Assembly: GCA_018056425.1 (NCBI GenBank)
Contig: JAGPFR010000003.1
Location: forward strand, 35,594 to 99,593
DNA: 64,000 bases
Direction: 5' to 3'
Origin: Lachnospiraceae bacterium
Lineage (GTDB): Bacteria > Bacillota > Clostridia > Lachnospirales > Lachnospiraceae
The position numbers and the translations under genes were made by a program. Shown here one piece after another: positions 9,216 to 18,380 of the stretch; within the stretch, counting starts at the first letter, position 1; each line of letters begins with the position of its first letter. A model generated the notes under the pieces. That model worked only from the letters and a program-made list of their open reading frames with translations. It was not told the origin of the DNA and did no database searches.

Positions 9216-10231
9216 CAAACCCTCACTAATAAATTCACTGCTGCCATAATTACAAGTACAGTCAAAACGGTTATGCCTTCCGTCATAAACATAAGATTAT
9301 TGGATCTTTTTACATCCTGTGTTTCGGCTTTTCTGACCTCATCCCCGATAAACGGTTTGTCGACCATCACGCCTCCGTACAAATGAGGACCGCCGAGTTT
9401 CAGCCCGAGCGCTCCGGCACATACGCTTTCCGTCTGAGCGGAATTTGGGGACTTGTGATTAAGTCTGTCCCTCTTCCAGATCTTTGCCGCATTTTTCGGA
9501 TCATATTTCTTACTGAACAGTCTCAGCAAAAACGCTCCCGCTATCATAAAAAGGGCGCTTATCCTGGAAGGAATGAAATTAAATACATCATCAGCCTTAG
9601 CAGCCATGAAACCGAAATCCTTAAACCTCTCATTCTTATATCCGAGCATAGAATCCATCGTATTGACTGCTTTGTACAAGAATCCGAGAACCGGCCCACC
9701 GATCGCTGTATAGATGAGAGGCGCTATAACTCCGTCCGATGTATTTTCCGAAACGGTCTCGACCGCAGCTTTTGCGATCTCCTCTTCCGAAAGCTCTGCG
9801 GTATCTCTTCCTACTATCATCGAAAGCTTGTATCTGGCTCCCGCAATATCTCCTTTTTTAAGCTCCTTCGAAACAGCCATGCTCTCTCTGCATAGGCTTC
9901 TTGCGGCAAGAATGTAGCATGTAAGGATACTCTCTATAACAACTCCGAGATACTTATTTATCAAATACGAACCTGCAACTATAAGCGCAGTTATGAAAAC
10001 AGTGGTTAAGATCACGATAAACCACAGAAGAATTCCGCGTCTTTTCTCCCTGCCGGGATTTCTGACCGAAGCGCCATTCGTCTCACCGAGAAGCTTCTTC
10101 TCAAGGATCATTATGAGCTTTCCGATTGCTCTTATGGGATGGGGCATAAAATGCGGATCGCCGACTATCTGATCAAGTAAAATTCCGCAGATCAACGCGA
10201 TCATATGCAGTTGCAACAATATTCTTACCAT
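9215..10231 (-). CDS. cbiB: Adenosylcobinamide-phosphate synthase, membrane protein
   Basis: Integral membrane enzyme that joins aminopropanol phosphate to adenosylcobyric acid. The 338 residues have DQIVGDPHFMPHPIRAIGKLI near the N terminus, ETVSENTSDGVIAPLIYTAIGGP, NTMDSMLGYKNERF and the end region AGALGLKLGGPHLYGG, all CbiB hallmarks, and several hydrophobic segments. ATG at 10231 has GGAG four bases upstream although it overlaps cobC by 59 bp; a second ATG at 10204 lacks a ribosome site. Confidence 0.94.
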   Translation of the reverse strand: MVRILLQLHMIALICGILLDQIVGDPHFMPHPIRAIGKLIMILEKKLLGETNGASVRNPGREKRRGILLWFIVILTTVFITALIVAGSYLINKYLGVVIESILTCYILAARSLCRESMAVSKELKKGDIAGARYKLSMIVGRDTAELSEEEIAKAAVETVSENTSDGVIAPLIYTAIGGPVLGFLYKAVNTMDSMLGYKNERFKDFGFMAAKADDVFNFIPSRISALFMIAGAFLLRLFSKKYDPKNAAKIWKRDRLNHKSPNSAQTESVCAGALGLKLGGPHLYGGVMVDKPFIGDEVRKAETQDVKRSNNLMFMTEGITVLTVLVIMAAVNLLVRV

Positions 10232-10790
10232 CGGTCTCCAGATCCATTACCCAGCAATCCAGGTTCTTAGTCATAAAGTGAAAATAGTTTTCACCGGTCA
10301 GGTGACTTAAGATCCCCATGATATTTCCGCCGTGACAAACTATCGCAATACAATCATCCGTCCTCATGTCACCGAGTGCTTTCTTAAGTCCTTCCAGAGA
10401 TCTTGCTATAAGATCTTCTCTTTTCTCCGCACCCGGAATCGGATCTTCACCGTTTGAATCGATCCACTTCTGATAGACCGCATCCCCGTTCAGATCTGCG
10501 TAGTTCTTGCCCTCGAAATATCCGAAGTCAGTTTCGGTCAATTCATCGATCACAGTGATATCTCTGTCATCAAAAAGGATCCGTGCAGTCTCCCTTGCTC
10601 TTAACATTGGGCCGCTGTAAACCTTTTTTATCTGTCTGTAAAAAGAAGCCGGAATCCGCGATCTTAATTCCCGGGCAGCTCTTATTCCTTCTTCGCATAA
10701 AGGCTGATCGGTCCGGAGGCCTATATATCTCTTTTCGATATTTCCGATCGTCACGCCGTGTCTTATCAGATAGACTTTTTTATTTGCCAT
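10173..10790 (-). CDS. cobC: Alpha-ribazole phosphatase (histidine phosphatase family)
   Basis: Removes the phosphate from alpha-ribazole 5'-phosphate (or adenosylcobalamin phosphate). The 205 residues carry the phosphoglycerate-mutase-like motif LIRHGVTIGN with the phospho-acceptor histidine, YSGPMLRARETA, TETDFGYFEGK and the second histidine in IVCHGGNIMGIL. Position between cobS and cbiB supports CobC over a general phosphatase. The ATG at 10790 overlaps the cobS stop. Confidence 0.88.
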   Translation of the reverse strand: MANKKVYLIRHGVTIGNIEKRYIGLRTDQPLCEEGIRAARELRSRIPASFYRQIKKVYSGPMLRARETARILFDDRDITVIDELTETDFGYFEGKNYADLNGDAVYQKWIDSNGEDPIPGAEKREDLIARSLEGLKKALGDMRTDDCIAIVCHGGNIMGILSHLTGENYFHFMTKNLDCWVMDLETDGKNIVATAYDRVDLRNFT

Positions 10791-11575
10791 CAAAGTAACC
10801 TCAAAATCAAATACATGACCGCAGTCGCAAGAACCGCACCGGTTTCTGATACGCTGACAAGCATGCCGGCGGTATCACCCGTAACTCCTCCGAATTCTTT
10901 TTTCGTTTTATATTTGTAATAAAGAGTATATCCTGCAAAGAATACAAGTGCGGGAAGAGCCGTTATCGGATCAAGGATCAGCATCGCTGCAGCCGAGATA
11001 ACAAGCTGCAGACACAGGAGTACGACACTGCTCTTTTTTCTGTTACCGGTTTCCTTTGAAAGCATTCCGCTTTTCTTCGCTTTCTTTAAAAAGAGAGAAG
11101 TAAGCCCCGATATGCATCTGCTTACCACAAAGATCAGTGCGATCACGATCACGCTTTCTTTGGAAAGTGCATCGAAGCTTAGGATAAAAGCAGATGATGC
11201 AAGTGCGGTCAGGATAAGCTTAACAAGTGAGATAACCGAGAATGCGCCGATGTGAGGATCTTTTAAGATCTCAAGTTTCTTCGCAGGTTCTCCGTATGAA
11301 TTAAGTGCATCCGCGGTATCCATAAATCCGTCCAAATGAAATCCGCCCGTAACAAGGATTGGGATAAGTACCGAAACGATCGCCCTTACGAAGGGATTAA
11401 TATGTGTGCTTAAAGGACCGATGTTTACAAGACAGATAAGCGCGCCGATAACCGCACCGACAAGAGGGAAGAAATCAAGACTGGAAGACATGTCATCTTC
11501 CTTCCATTCAAATCTCGGCATCGGGATCCTTGAATAAAGCGTAAATGAAATTGCTATCCTTCTGAAAATCTTCAA
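10790..11575 (-). CDS. cobS: Adenosylcobinamide-GDP ribazoletransferase (cobalamin synthase)
   Basis: Membrane enzyme that attaches alpha-ribazole to adenosylcobinamide-GDP. It has FTLYSRIPMPRFEW near the start, FFPLVGAVIGALIC, GGFHLDGFMDTADAL (metal-binding DGxxDxxD), LKDPHIGAFSVISL and GVTGDTAGMLVSVSE; about six hydrophobic segments. Start codon is TTG at 11575, 2 nt after the cobU stop. Length 261 is normal. Confidence 0.94.
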   Translation of the reverse strand: MKIFRRIAISFTLYSRIPMPRFEWKEDDMSSSLDFFPLVGAVIGALICLVNIGPLSTHINPFVRAIVSVLIPILVTGGFHLDGFMDTADALNSYGEPAKKLEILKDPHIGAFSVISLVKLILTALASSAFILSFDALSKESVIVIALIFVVSRCISGLTSLFLKKAKKSGMLSKETGNRKKSSVVLLCLQLVISAAAMLILDPITALPALVFFAGYTLYYKYKTKKEFGGVTGDTAGMLVSVSETGAVLATAVMYLILRLL

Positions 11576-11576
11576 A

Positions 11577-12104
11577 TTAATTCCCTTCGTTTTTAGAAAG
11601 CAGATCGTAAACCCTGTCGCAGTAGTCCCTGATCAGTTCATTGGTTCTGCTAAGCGTCTTCACATAATTACGTGTAGAATCGTCATACCCGTCGCCGTCT
11701 TTATCATACTCATCAGTGACGATGATAAGGTTGTGTACTTTCTCCGACAGTTCTTTTATTTCCGCAGAAACCTTCGCCGCTACGGATTTGGGGTTCGCAT
11801 CTTTACACTGATCATCAAAGATGTAATTGGCAACAAGATTTGCAACGCACTCAAGAAGTACCGTCGATAGGCACGCATCATTTTTATCATCAAGTATTCC
11901 TGCAATGCCTCGCTGCTTTTCTATTGTGATAAATCCCTTACCTTCTCTTTGCTTCCTGTGTTTGATAACGCGCTCCCTGCCCGCATCGTCCATTACGTTC
12001 ATCGTGGCAAGGTAATATACTTTTTCATCACCCGTTTCGAGAGCAAGTTTCTCGGCAAGCGCAGATTTTCCGCTATTTGATTTCCCCACTACAAGCGTGA
12101 TCAT
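11577..12104 (-). CDS. cobU: Adenosylcobinamide kinase / guanylyltransferase
   Basis: Phosphorylates and guanylylates adenosylcobinamide. The 175 residues have a P-loop VVGKSNSGKSALAEKLA, YYLATMNVMDD, RIxxHRxxR-like VIKHRKQREGKGF and the end domain LSRTNELIRDYCDRVYDL. The loop GKSNSGKS differs from the usual GGARSGKS but keeps the essential GKS. The start overlaps the cobT stop as ATGA. Confidence 0.88.
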   Translation of the reverse strand: MITLVVGKSNSGKSALAEKLALETGDEKVYYLATMNVMDDAGRERVIKHRKQREGKGFITIEKQRGIAGILDDKNDACLSTVLLECVANLVANYIFDDQCKDANPKSVAAKVSAEIKELSEKVHNLIIVTDEYDKDGDGYDDSTRNYVKTLSRTNELIRDYCDRVYDLLSKNEGN

Positions 12105-13171
12105 TTATCATCAAACCTTTCGTACTCCTTTATCGGAGTATCGGAAAAATAAGTTCCGCTCATATACATCGACATTGCCATATCAAGAAGAGGAAACATC
12201 ATAACCGCTCCGCTTCCTTCACCGAGTGCAAGATTTGCGTATATCACGGGATGTAAGTTAAGTTCTTTCGAAAGAACCTTCATTCCGATTTCTTTTCCCA
12301 GATGGGATGCAATCATGTAATCCCTGCATCCGGGTAAAAGGCGATCTGCGATAAGTGCCGAGACCATGCTGATAAATCCGTCGATTACAACAGGCACCTT
12401 ATAAATTGCGCCTCCGATAAAAACACCGGTAAGACCCGCAATATCAAGTCCTCCGACTTTGCAAAGTGCATCGAAAGCATCGGTTAGTCCATCCGGGAAA
12501 TGATATTCAAGGGCTTCGGTTATTACTTCAACTTTACGTGCAAGTCCTTCGTCCGAAAGACCCGCGCCTCTTCCCGTGCACTGCTTTACGTCAAGTCCTG
12601 TGAGGATACTCAAAAGTGCAGATGATGTAGTGGTATTTCCGATCCCCATCTCACCGGTTGCGATGATCGAGATTCCTTTATCTTTAAATTCCTTTACGCA
12701 GTCTGTTCCTGCTTCGATAGCTTTTATGGCTTCTTCGGAATTCATCGCAGGCTCGTGCAGGAAATTTCTTGTTCCTCTCGCGACTTTCTTATCGCGGGCG
12801 CCTTCGGGAGTATCATCAGAGTCTATTCCTATATCAACAGTCATTACTTCTGCCGGATAATCCTTAAGCATGATGCCGACAGAGCTTTTCTTCCTGCCCA
12901 TAAGCGCAGCCACTTCGTAAGTAACTTCCTTGCCTGTCTGGGATACACCCTCACTGACAATTCCGTTATCCGCACACATGATGATCAGTCCTTTTTTCGA
13001 AAGGTTAAAATCAGTGCTTCCTTTTATCGCAGCGATCCTGCAAACGGCATCTTCAAACGTGCCGAGTCCGTCAATGGGCTTTGCAAGAGCATCCCATTTT
13101 TTCTTTGCAAGAAGTTTTATATTTTCATCAGGCTTCTCTATCTTGACAGAGAGCAGCTTTTCCTTAGTCAT
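12101..13171 (-). CDS. cobT: Nicotinate-nucleotide:dimethylbenzimidazole phosphoribosyltransferase
   Basis: Makes alpha-ribazole 5'-phosphate (or a phenolyl/purinyl analogue) for the lower ligand. Signs are KPIDGLGTFEDAVCRIAAI, IIMCADNGIVSEGVSQTG, ATGEMGIGNTTTSSALLS, TGRGAGLSDEG, GGLDIAGLTGVFIGG and the catalytic glutamate region LALGEGSGAVMMFPLLD near the C terminus. Length 356 is typical. No bza genes for benzimidazole synthesis are in the window, so the base source is unknown. Confidence 0.95.
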   Translation of the reverse strand: MTKEKLLSVKIEKPDENIKLLAKKKWDALAKPIDGLGTFEDAVCRIAAIKGSTDFNLSKKGLIIMCADNGIVSEGVSQTGKEVTYEVAALMGRKKSSVGIMLKDYPAEVMTVDIGIDSDDTPEGARDKKVARGTRNFLHEPAMNSEEAIKAIEAGTDCVKEFKDKGISIIATGEMGIGNTTTSSALLSILTGLDVKQCTGRGAGLSDEGLARKVEVITEALEYHFPDGLTDAFDALCKVGGLDIAGLTGVFIGGAIYKVPVVIDGFISMVSALIADRLLPGCRDYMIASHLGKEIGMKVLSKELNLHPVIYANLALGEGSGAVMMFPLLDMAMSMYMSGTYFSDTPIKEYERFDDK

Positions 13172-15489
13172 CTGTTTATTCCAAGTACCTTGTAGATATA
13201 ATCCATATCGAGGCTGTTTCTCAGATTCTCCGCAAGCTTATCGTAGACGACTTCCCTGCGGTCCTTATAATCTTCAACAGATCCTGTGTTAATGCTCTTT
13301 CCGCGGGATTTTGAAACTGCCGAGGCAACTCCGCTGAGGATTTCTTTTTTATCGAAGAATCCGTGCACATAAGTTCCGTAGACATTACCAAGACAGTATC
13401 CTGTTTTGCCGGAAGTAAACTCGGTAAGATCCGTGCTCGGAACGGTTTCTCCCATATGGATCTCATATCCGGTTACGGGCGAGTCTTTGAGCGTGTCAAG
13501 GACACCGGTTGCATTTACAACTCTTCCGCTGTAAACAGTTCTGATCTTCTCACTTCCGATCACGGTCCTGACAGGAAGTAGTCCCAGTCCGGTTTCACTT
13601 CCGCCTTCCTCGGAGCATTCGGGATCTTCAACGCTCTCTCCGAGCATCTGATACCCGCCGCAGATTCCGATGACTACCGTGCCTTCTTTTGCCTTCTTAA
13701 TAATATTATCATACAGGCCCGATCTCTTAAGTTCCCTGAGGTCTCCGATGGTATTCTTGGATCCGGGAATGATCAGTATATCCGGGTCACCCATTTCCGA
13801 AGGAGCATCAACATACCTTACAGATGCATCCTCAATCTGGTCGAAGGTATCCAGATCCGTGAAGTTTGAGATAGCCTTAAGCTTTATGACAGCAACATCA
13901 AACTTTCCGGGCTTCTTATTAAGGAATCTTTCGGAAAGCGAATCCTCATCATCTATCTTAAGATCCATGTAGGGAACCACTCCGACAACCTTCGTTCTTC
14001 CTTTATCCTCAAGGATATTTATTCCACTTTCGAACAGCTTTCCGTCGCCTCTGAATTTATTTACTATAAGACCCTTTACGCGTTTTCTTTCTTCGGAAGT
14101 AAGAAGGTCCAGTGTTCCGAGCAGCTGCGGGAAGATTCCTCCCCTGTCGATATCACCTACGAGAAGAACCGGTGCATCTATCATCCCGGCAAGTCCCATG
14201 TTTACGATATCGCCTTCTTTAAGATTGAGTTCAACAGGAGAACCCGCACCCTCAACGACAATGATGTCATTATTTTCCGCAAGGGTATCGTATGCCTTCA
14301 TGATCTCGGGAATATAGTCCTTCTTATGCCGGAAGTAATCCATCGCCTTCATATTGCCGACCACCTTACCGTTTACGATAACCTGAGAACCCATTGCGGA
14401 TGTGGGCTTAAGCAGGATCGGATTCATCTCTGCAAGCGGACGGACCTTAGCACACTCCGCCTGAACAACCTGCGCCCTTCCCATCTCAAGGCCTTCATCC
14501 GTGATATATGAATTGAGTGCCATGTTCTGCGACTTGAAAGGAGACACTTTATAACCGTCATTTGCAAAGATCCTGCAAAGTCCCGCGGCAATAAGACTTT
14601 TTCCGGCATTCGACATCGTGCCCTGGATCATGATGACTTTTGCCTTGCGGGAAGAATGCTCCGGATCAGGTGACAGGGTCGAAGCATCAGAAGACTTATT
14701 CACCTCTTCGGACCCGGATCCGTTTTCCCAATACTGATCACCGAGAAGATCCGACTTAACGCCCTCGATCTTATATAACTTCCTTATAAAGCTTTCGGTA
14801 CATACTTCATGAGGAGTTCCGATCTTAAGGATCTTTCCTTCTCCTACTGCAACAACAATATCCGATACCTTCCTTGCGATATCGAGTTCGTGTAGTGACA
14901 TAAGGACTGCAATGTTTTTTTCTTTTGCGATGCCGCATATCTTATTCAACAGATCTATCTTATATCTGATATCCAGATAGGATGTGGGCTCATCAAGGAT
15001 AAGGACGTCCGGTTCCTGACAGATTGCCTTGGCAAGGAGCACGCGCTGCTTTTGTCCGTCGCTGAGCTGAGCAAAATATAAGTCTGCAAGTTCTACAGTA
15101 TCTGTCTGCTCCATCGCATCAAGAACCTTAGCTTTATCTTCTGATGATAAAATTCCGAGTTTTCCGGTATATGGATATCTTCCGACTTCGACAACTTCCC
15201 TGCAGGTCATGAGCTCCGGTTTTATTTTCTCCGTCATGACCATGGACATGGTCTTTGCGATATCATACGCAGGCATCTCAGATTTATCCCTGCCTGCGAG
15301 GATAATCACTCCGCCGCGGCTTTTAAGTTCACCGGTCAGAGTCTTAAGAAGCGTTGTTTTTCCGGAGCCGTTTGGTCCGATCAGAGTAACGATCTTACCG
15401 GGTCGTGCTTCAATGCAGATATCCGAGATCAGATCACTTTCATAGCCGATATTTAAATGTTTGGTTTTTATTCCTGATTCTTCGGGCAT
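13168..15489 (-). CDS. btuD-cbiP: ABC transporter ATPase fused to cobyric acid synthase CbiP
   Basis: Residues about 1-250 form an iron/B12-type ABC ATPase: Walker A GPNGSGKTT (38-46), signature LSDGQ (142-146), Walker B DVLILDEP (161-168). Residues 251-282 are a Ser/Glu-rich linker. Residues about 284-773 are CbiP, which amidates b, d, e and g carboxylates: VIMIQGTMSNAGKS, SQNMALNSY, VVEGAGSPVELNL, the amidotransferase cysteine C610 in GICGGYQMLG and the YGTYVHG histidine near 709. The ATPase presumably serves the permease encoded directly upstream, so one polypeptide joins uptake and synthesis. 13,168 overlaps cobT by 4 bp. Confidence 0.93.
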   Translation of the reverse strand: MPEESGIKTKHLNIGYESDLISDICIEARPGKIVTLIGPNGSGKTTLLKTLTGELKSRGGVIILAGRDKSEMPAYDIAKTMSMVMTEKIKPELMTCREVVEVGRYPYTGKLGILSSEDKAKVLDAMEQTDTVELADLYFAQLSDGQKQRVLLAKAICQEPDVLILDEPTSYLDIRYKIDLLNKICGIAKEKNIAVLMSLHELDIARKVSDIVVAVGEGKILKIGTPHEVCTESFIRKLYKIEGVKSDLLGDQYWENGSGSEEVNKSSDASTLSPDPEHSSRKAKVIMIQGTMSNAGKSLIAAGLCRIFANDGYKVSPFKSQNMALNSYITDEGLEMGRAQVVQAECAKVRPLAEMNPILLKPTSAMGSQVIVNGKVVGNMKAMDYFRHKKDYIPEIMKAYDTLAENNDIIVVEGAGSPVELNLKEGDIVNMGLAGMIDAPVLLVGDIDRGGIFPQLLGTLDLLTSEERKRVKGLIVNKFRGDGKLFESGINILEDKGRTKVVGVVPYMDLKIDDEDSLSERFLNKKPGKFDVAVIKLKAISNFTDLDTFDQIEDASVRYVDAPSEMGDPDILIIPGSKNTIGDLRELKRSGLYDNIIKKAKEGTVVIGICGGYQMLGESVEDPECSEEGGSETGLGLLPVRTVIGSEKIRTVYSGRVVNATGVLDTLKDSPVTGYEIHMGETVPSTDLTEFTSGKTGYCLGNVYGTYVHGFFDKKEILSGVASAVSKSRGKSINTGSVEDYKDRREVVYDKLAENLRNSLDMDYIYKVLGINR

Positions 15490-15490
15490 T

Positions 15491-16495
15491 TCAGTGATCC
15501 TTTTTTCTTTTCAACATTACATATATGACAACGGGCACGAGCAGAACTGCCGTCACCGAACTTATACTTACTTCAGTTGGTGCAAACAGGGTTCTTGCGA
15601 TCGCATCACTTAAGAGCGTTACGATCGATCCGCCTATGAAGGATGCCGGAATTACGATTTCCGCGCGGTCTGTTTTGAGGGACGATCTTACCAGATGAGG
15701 AACCGCAATCCCGACGAATGATATGGGACCCGCAAACGCTGTAACACATGCTGCAAGCAGGCTTGATACAAGTATCAAAACAATGCGCAGCATTCTGATA
15801 TTTACACCGGCATTTCTCGCGTAGTTTTCCCCGAGCCTGTATGCGTTCATCGGCTTAACGATCGTAAGTGAGATGAAAAGGCAGAATAGTATTACTACGG
15901 TAAATACACTGATCTCTGACCAGTTTATTCCGGATAAACTTCCCATCGACCAGTTATGGAGATTTACGATATTCGAATCATCCGCAAAGGTTACAACGAA
16001 ATCAGTGATCGCAGAGCAGATGTATCCGATCATGATCCCGCATACAACAAGTATGCCCATGCTCCTAACCTTCTGCGAGATTGCAAGCACAAATGCCATT
16101 ACAATAAGCGAACCGATAAATGCGGAGACCACCATTCCGGCAAGGCCGATGTAATTTCCACTGTACAATACGTAGATCAGCATAAGTGCAACGAAGAGCT
16201 TAGCACCGGAAGAAATGCCCAGCACGTAAGGTCCGACTATCGGATTTGCAAAGAATGTCTGCAAGAGATACCCCGACAGAGCCAGGGCCCCGCCCAGTAC
16301 AAGTGCCGCCACTGCCCTCGGAAGCCTGATGTTCATGATGATCGCTGCGGTAGTTTCATCCGCCCTGCCCGCAAAGACATCCATGATCTCCCGTGCGGTG
16401 ACATGCGTGCTTCCGAGCAGGATGTTCATCGCAAGCAGCCCCGCCGCCAGCAATATGCATATTGTGAAAAATAGTACGCCTCTTTTTCTGCTCAT
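15491..16495 (-). CDS. btuC: BtuC/FecCD-type ABC transporter permease
   Basis: Membrane channel for uptake of a corrinoid or metal chelate. The 334 residues have the FecCD pattern: long hydrophobic stretches, RLPRAVAALVLGGALALSGYLLQ, NPIVGPYVLGISSGA, GENYARNAGVN and PISFVGIAVPHLVR (contact with the ATPase). Its position between the binding lipoprotein and the fused ATPase, inside a B12-riboswitch operon, favours corrinoid over siderophore uptake (inference). ATG at 16495; stop 1 nt before the ATPase-CbiP start. Confidence 0.9.
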   Translation of the reverse strand: MSRKRGVLFFTICILLAAGLLAMNILLGSTHVTAREIMDVFAGRADETTAAIIMNIRLPRAVAALVLGGALALSGYLLQTFFANPIVGPYVLGISSGAKLFVALMLIYVLYSGNYIGLAGMVVSAFIGSLIVMAFVLAISQKVRSMGILVVCGIMIGYICSAITDFVVTFADDSNIVNLHNWSMGSLSGINWSEISVFTVVILFCLFISLTIVKPMNAYRLGENYARNAGVNIRMLRIVLILVSSLLAACVTAFAGPISFVGIAVPHLVRSSLKTDRAEIVIPASFIGGSIVTLLSDAIARTLFAPTEVSISSVTAVLLVPVVIYVMLKRKKDH

Positions 16496-16521
16496 CTTTT
16501 GAACCCTGTCTTAAGGTGCGG

Positions 16522-16778
16522 GCTAATAAATTGTCCCATTTCCGGTTTTTTTTAGCCCATTTCGCCTGCCGGAAGCTCTTTTGGCTTCTGAGGGGGCTAA
16601 TAGAACGCCCCATTTCCTGCTTTTATTAGCCCGTTTCCCCTGTCGGGAGCTCTTTTGGCTTCTGAGGAGGCTAATAGAACGCCCCATTTCCTACTCTTAT
16701 TAGCCCGTTTCCCCGCCGGGAGCTCTTTTGGCTTCTGAGGGGGCTAATAGAACGCCCCATTTCCGGCATTTTTTAGCC
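16522..16778. repeat. Four tandem ~74-bp repeats, each with a GCTAATA/TATTAGC hairpin
   Basis: Copies start at 16522, 16596, 16670 and 16743 (period 74, 74, 73). Each has a 36-nt inverted-repeat core: arms GCTAAT(A) and (T)ATTAGC around a loop containing CCCCATTTCC, then a ~38-nt link containing AGCTCTTTTGGCTTCTGAGG. The arms keep pairing in all copies although the inner bases vary (copies 1 and 4 shorten the arm to GCTAA/TTAGC). The array fills most of the 340-bp gap between the binding-protein gene and the permease gene and would be transcribed with the operon. It may adjust mRNA stability or relative expression of the highly needed binding protein (inference). Confidence 0.9.
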
Positions 16779-16835
16779 ACCGGATTCTTCCGCAGCACAC
16801 GTCTCTTCCGAAGTGCCGAGTCGCCGGGCCATCGC

Positions 16836-18377
16836 TCAGTACAGCCTGTTTATATAAGTATAATCCCTCTCTACCCCACTGAAAATGTCGTTGAGGTCCA
16901 TGATGAAATCCGCCATTCCCGTGGTCTGCTGGAAAAGGTTACGCTCGGTGCAGTAAACCCTGCCTTCCTTAACCGCTTTAAAATCCGCAAAAAGGGGATT
17001 GAGCTCGATCAGCTCATCTATGGAAGTTATCTCTCCTCCGATAGTTGAATTATATATCAAAATGTCCGCATCCTTCGCCCCTGCATAGAAATCCTCCGCC
17101 TGCATGTTCATGGTCGAGAGTGCGTCCCCGCCGTCCCCTGAATTTTCAGGAACATAATGTCCGCCGGCGATTCCGATCATGCTCGTGATATAATCACCGT
17201 CCTTGCGCACGTTGATCATGCCGTTTGACGTGACATGAAAAAAGGCGACTTTCATTCCGGTGTCCGGCCTTTCTCTCAGGATTTCATCAAGAGCTTCGAG
17301 CTGGGCGTTAAAGTAAGCATCAGCTTCCTCTTCCTTATCGAAAAGAATACCGTAGAGCCTGATCCATTCAAGTCTTCCCAAAGGATCCTTTTCATAGCTT
17401 GATGTTTCGATAAGAACAGGTATTCCGAGCTCATTAAGTTTCTCTATAACCGCGGGATTGTGGTAGATCATGGTATTTTCTACGGCAAGATCGCATCCCG
17501 TATTCAACAGAAGCTCATAATCCGGTGCCCGATATTTACCCGCATAGAGAATATCTCCTGCAGCCATGGCCTGCGCAGCTTCTTCCACATAACAGTCACT
17601 TTCCTTGGTTCCGGAAAGCGTGATGCGGTCAAGAGCACCGCAGGTAACCACAAGATCCATTGCGGAAGAACTCACCAGATATACACTGTCAAGCGGTTTA
17701 TAAAGAACACAAACGCCCTCGGGCAATCCATCCGGAACGCTTTCGCCTTCCGGAACCAGCAGATACTCTCCCGAATTATCGATCGAGATCACCGAATAAT
17801 CCCCGAATCTTGTAACCCTGTAACCGACTGCATACTCAGGGATCATCTCTCCCGTTTTCGAAAGACCTGCTTTTTCAAGAGCTTCAAAAATCTCATTTTC
17901 GGAAACGACAGAATTGTCATAAACCTCGCTCGATGTTACTGTCGTCTCACCCCAGACAACCGTATACTCAATCTCATGAGGAGTGCTCATGGCAACAGTA
18001 TCACCGATAACCGTAAGAGGCTCTGTGATATTATCGATACTTACCGTAAAAGTAGAAGGTCCTCCGGGATTTTCATTATCGTATCTTACGCCTCCTACGA
18101 TCATGTAATCGTAATTGACACTGTTCCATACAAAGACCGCAGTAAGATCTCCATCCACGGATGAGACCTCAACAGGAGACTCGATATACGCTTTTCCGGT
18201 GCCTCCTTCGAAGCCGATATCGATCAGATAAGTTTCTTTTACCGTCGCAAAAGACTCTTCTTCATTCGTCTGATTAACAAAGGTAACCCCCTGCGAAGTG
18301 CAGGAGGTTACGCTTAGTAATACCACTAATGAAAAAAGTATAGATATGTTATTCTGTATTTTTTTCTTCAGTTTCAT
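16836..18377 (-). CDS. btuF: Substrate-binding lipoprotein for B12/corrinoid uptake with N-terminal extra domain
   Basis: A 513-residue exported lipoprotein: basic start, hydrophobic core and lipobox SVTSC with Cys26. Residues about 45-150 form a beta-rich domain (NYDYMIVGGVRYDNENP, DTVAMSTPHEIEY) found in clostridial uptake proteins. The rest is a periplasmic-binding-protein type III domain: GALDRITLSG, AAGDILYAGKYRAPDYELLL, LGIPVLIETSSYEKDPLGR and the terminal region ELNPLFADFKAVKEGRVYC. It would capture a corrinoid outside the membrane for the permease. The 3' end lies about 60 bp before the tandem repeats. Confidence 0.85.
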   Translation of the reverse strand: MKLKKKIQNNISILFSLVVLLSVTSCTSQGVTFVNQTNEEESFATVKETYLIDIGFEGGTGKAYIESPVEVSSVDGDLTAVFVWNSVNYDYMIVGGVRYDNENPGGPSTFTVSIDNITEPLTVIGDTVAMSTPHEIEYTVVWGETTVTSSEVYDNSVVSENEIFEALEKAGLSKTGEMIPEYAVGYRVTRFGDYSVISIDNSGEYLLVPEGESVPDGLPEGVCVLYKPLDSVYLVSSSAMDLVVTCGALDRITLSGTKESDCYVEEAAQAMAAGDILYAGKYRAPDYELLLNTGCDLAVENTMIYHNPAVIEKLNELGIPVLIETSSYEKDPLGRLEWIRLYGILFDKEEEADAYFNAQLEALDEILRERPDTGMKVAFFHVTSNGMINVRKDGDYITSMIGIAGGHYVPENSGDGGDALSTMNMQAEDFYAGAKDADILIYNSTIGGEITSIDELIELNPLFADFKAVKEGRVYCTERNLFQQTTGMADFIMDLNDIFSGVERDYTYINRLY

Positions 18378-18380
18378 ATA

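Noticed and set aside
16522-16778. Regular repeats as a CRISPR array
   Set aside because: The sequences between the 36-nt cores are nearly identical to each other, so they are not spacers, and no cas gene is nearby.
17460-18164. 234-codon open frame on the plus strand
   Set aside because: Antisense to the substrate-binding lipoprotein gene, which has a lipobox and known fold pattern.
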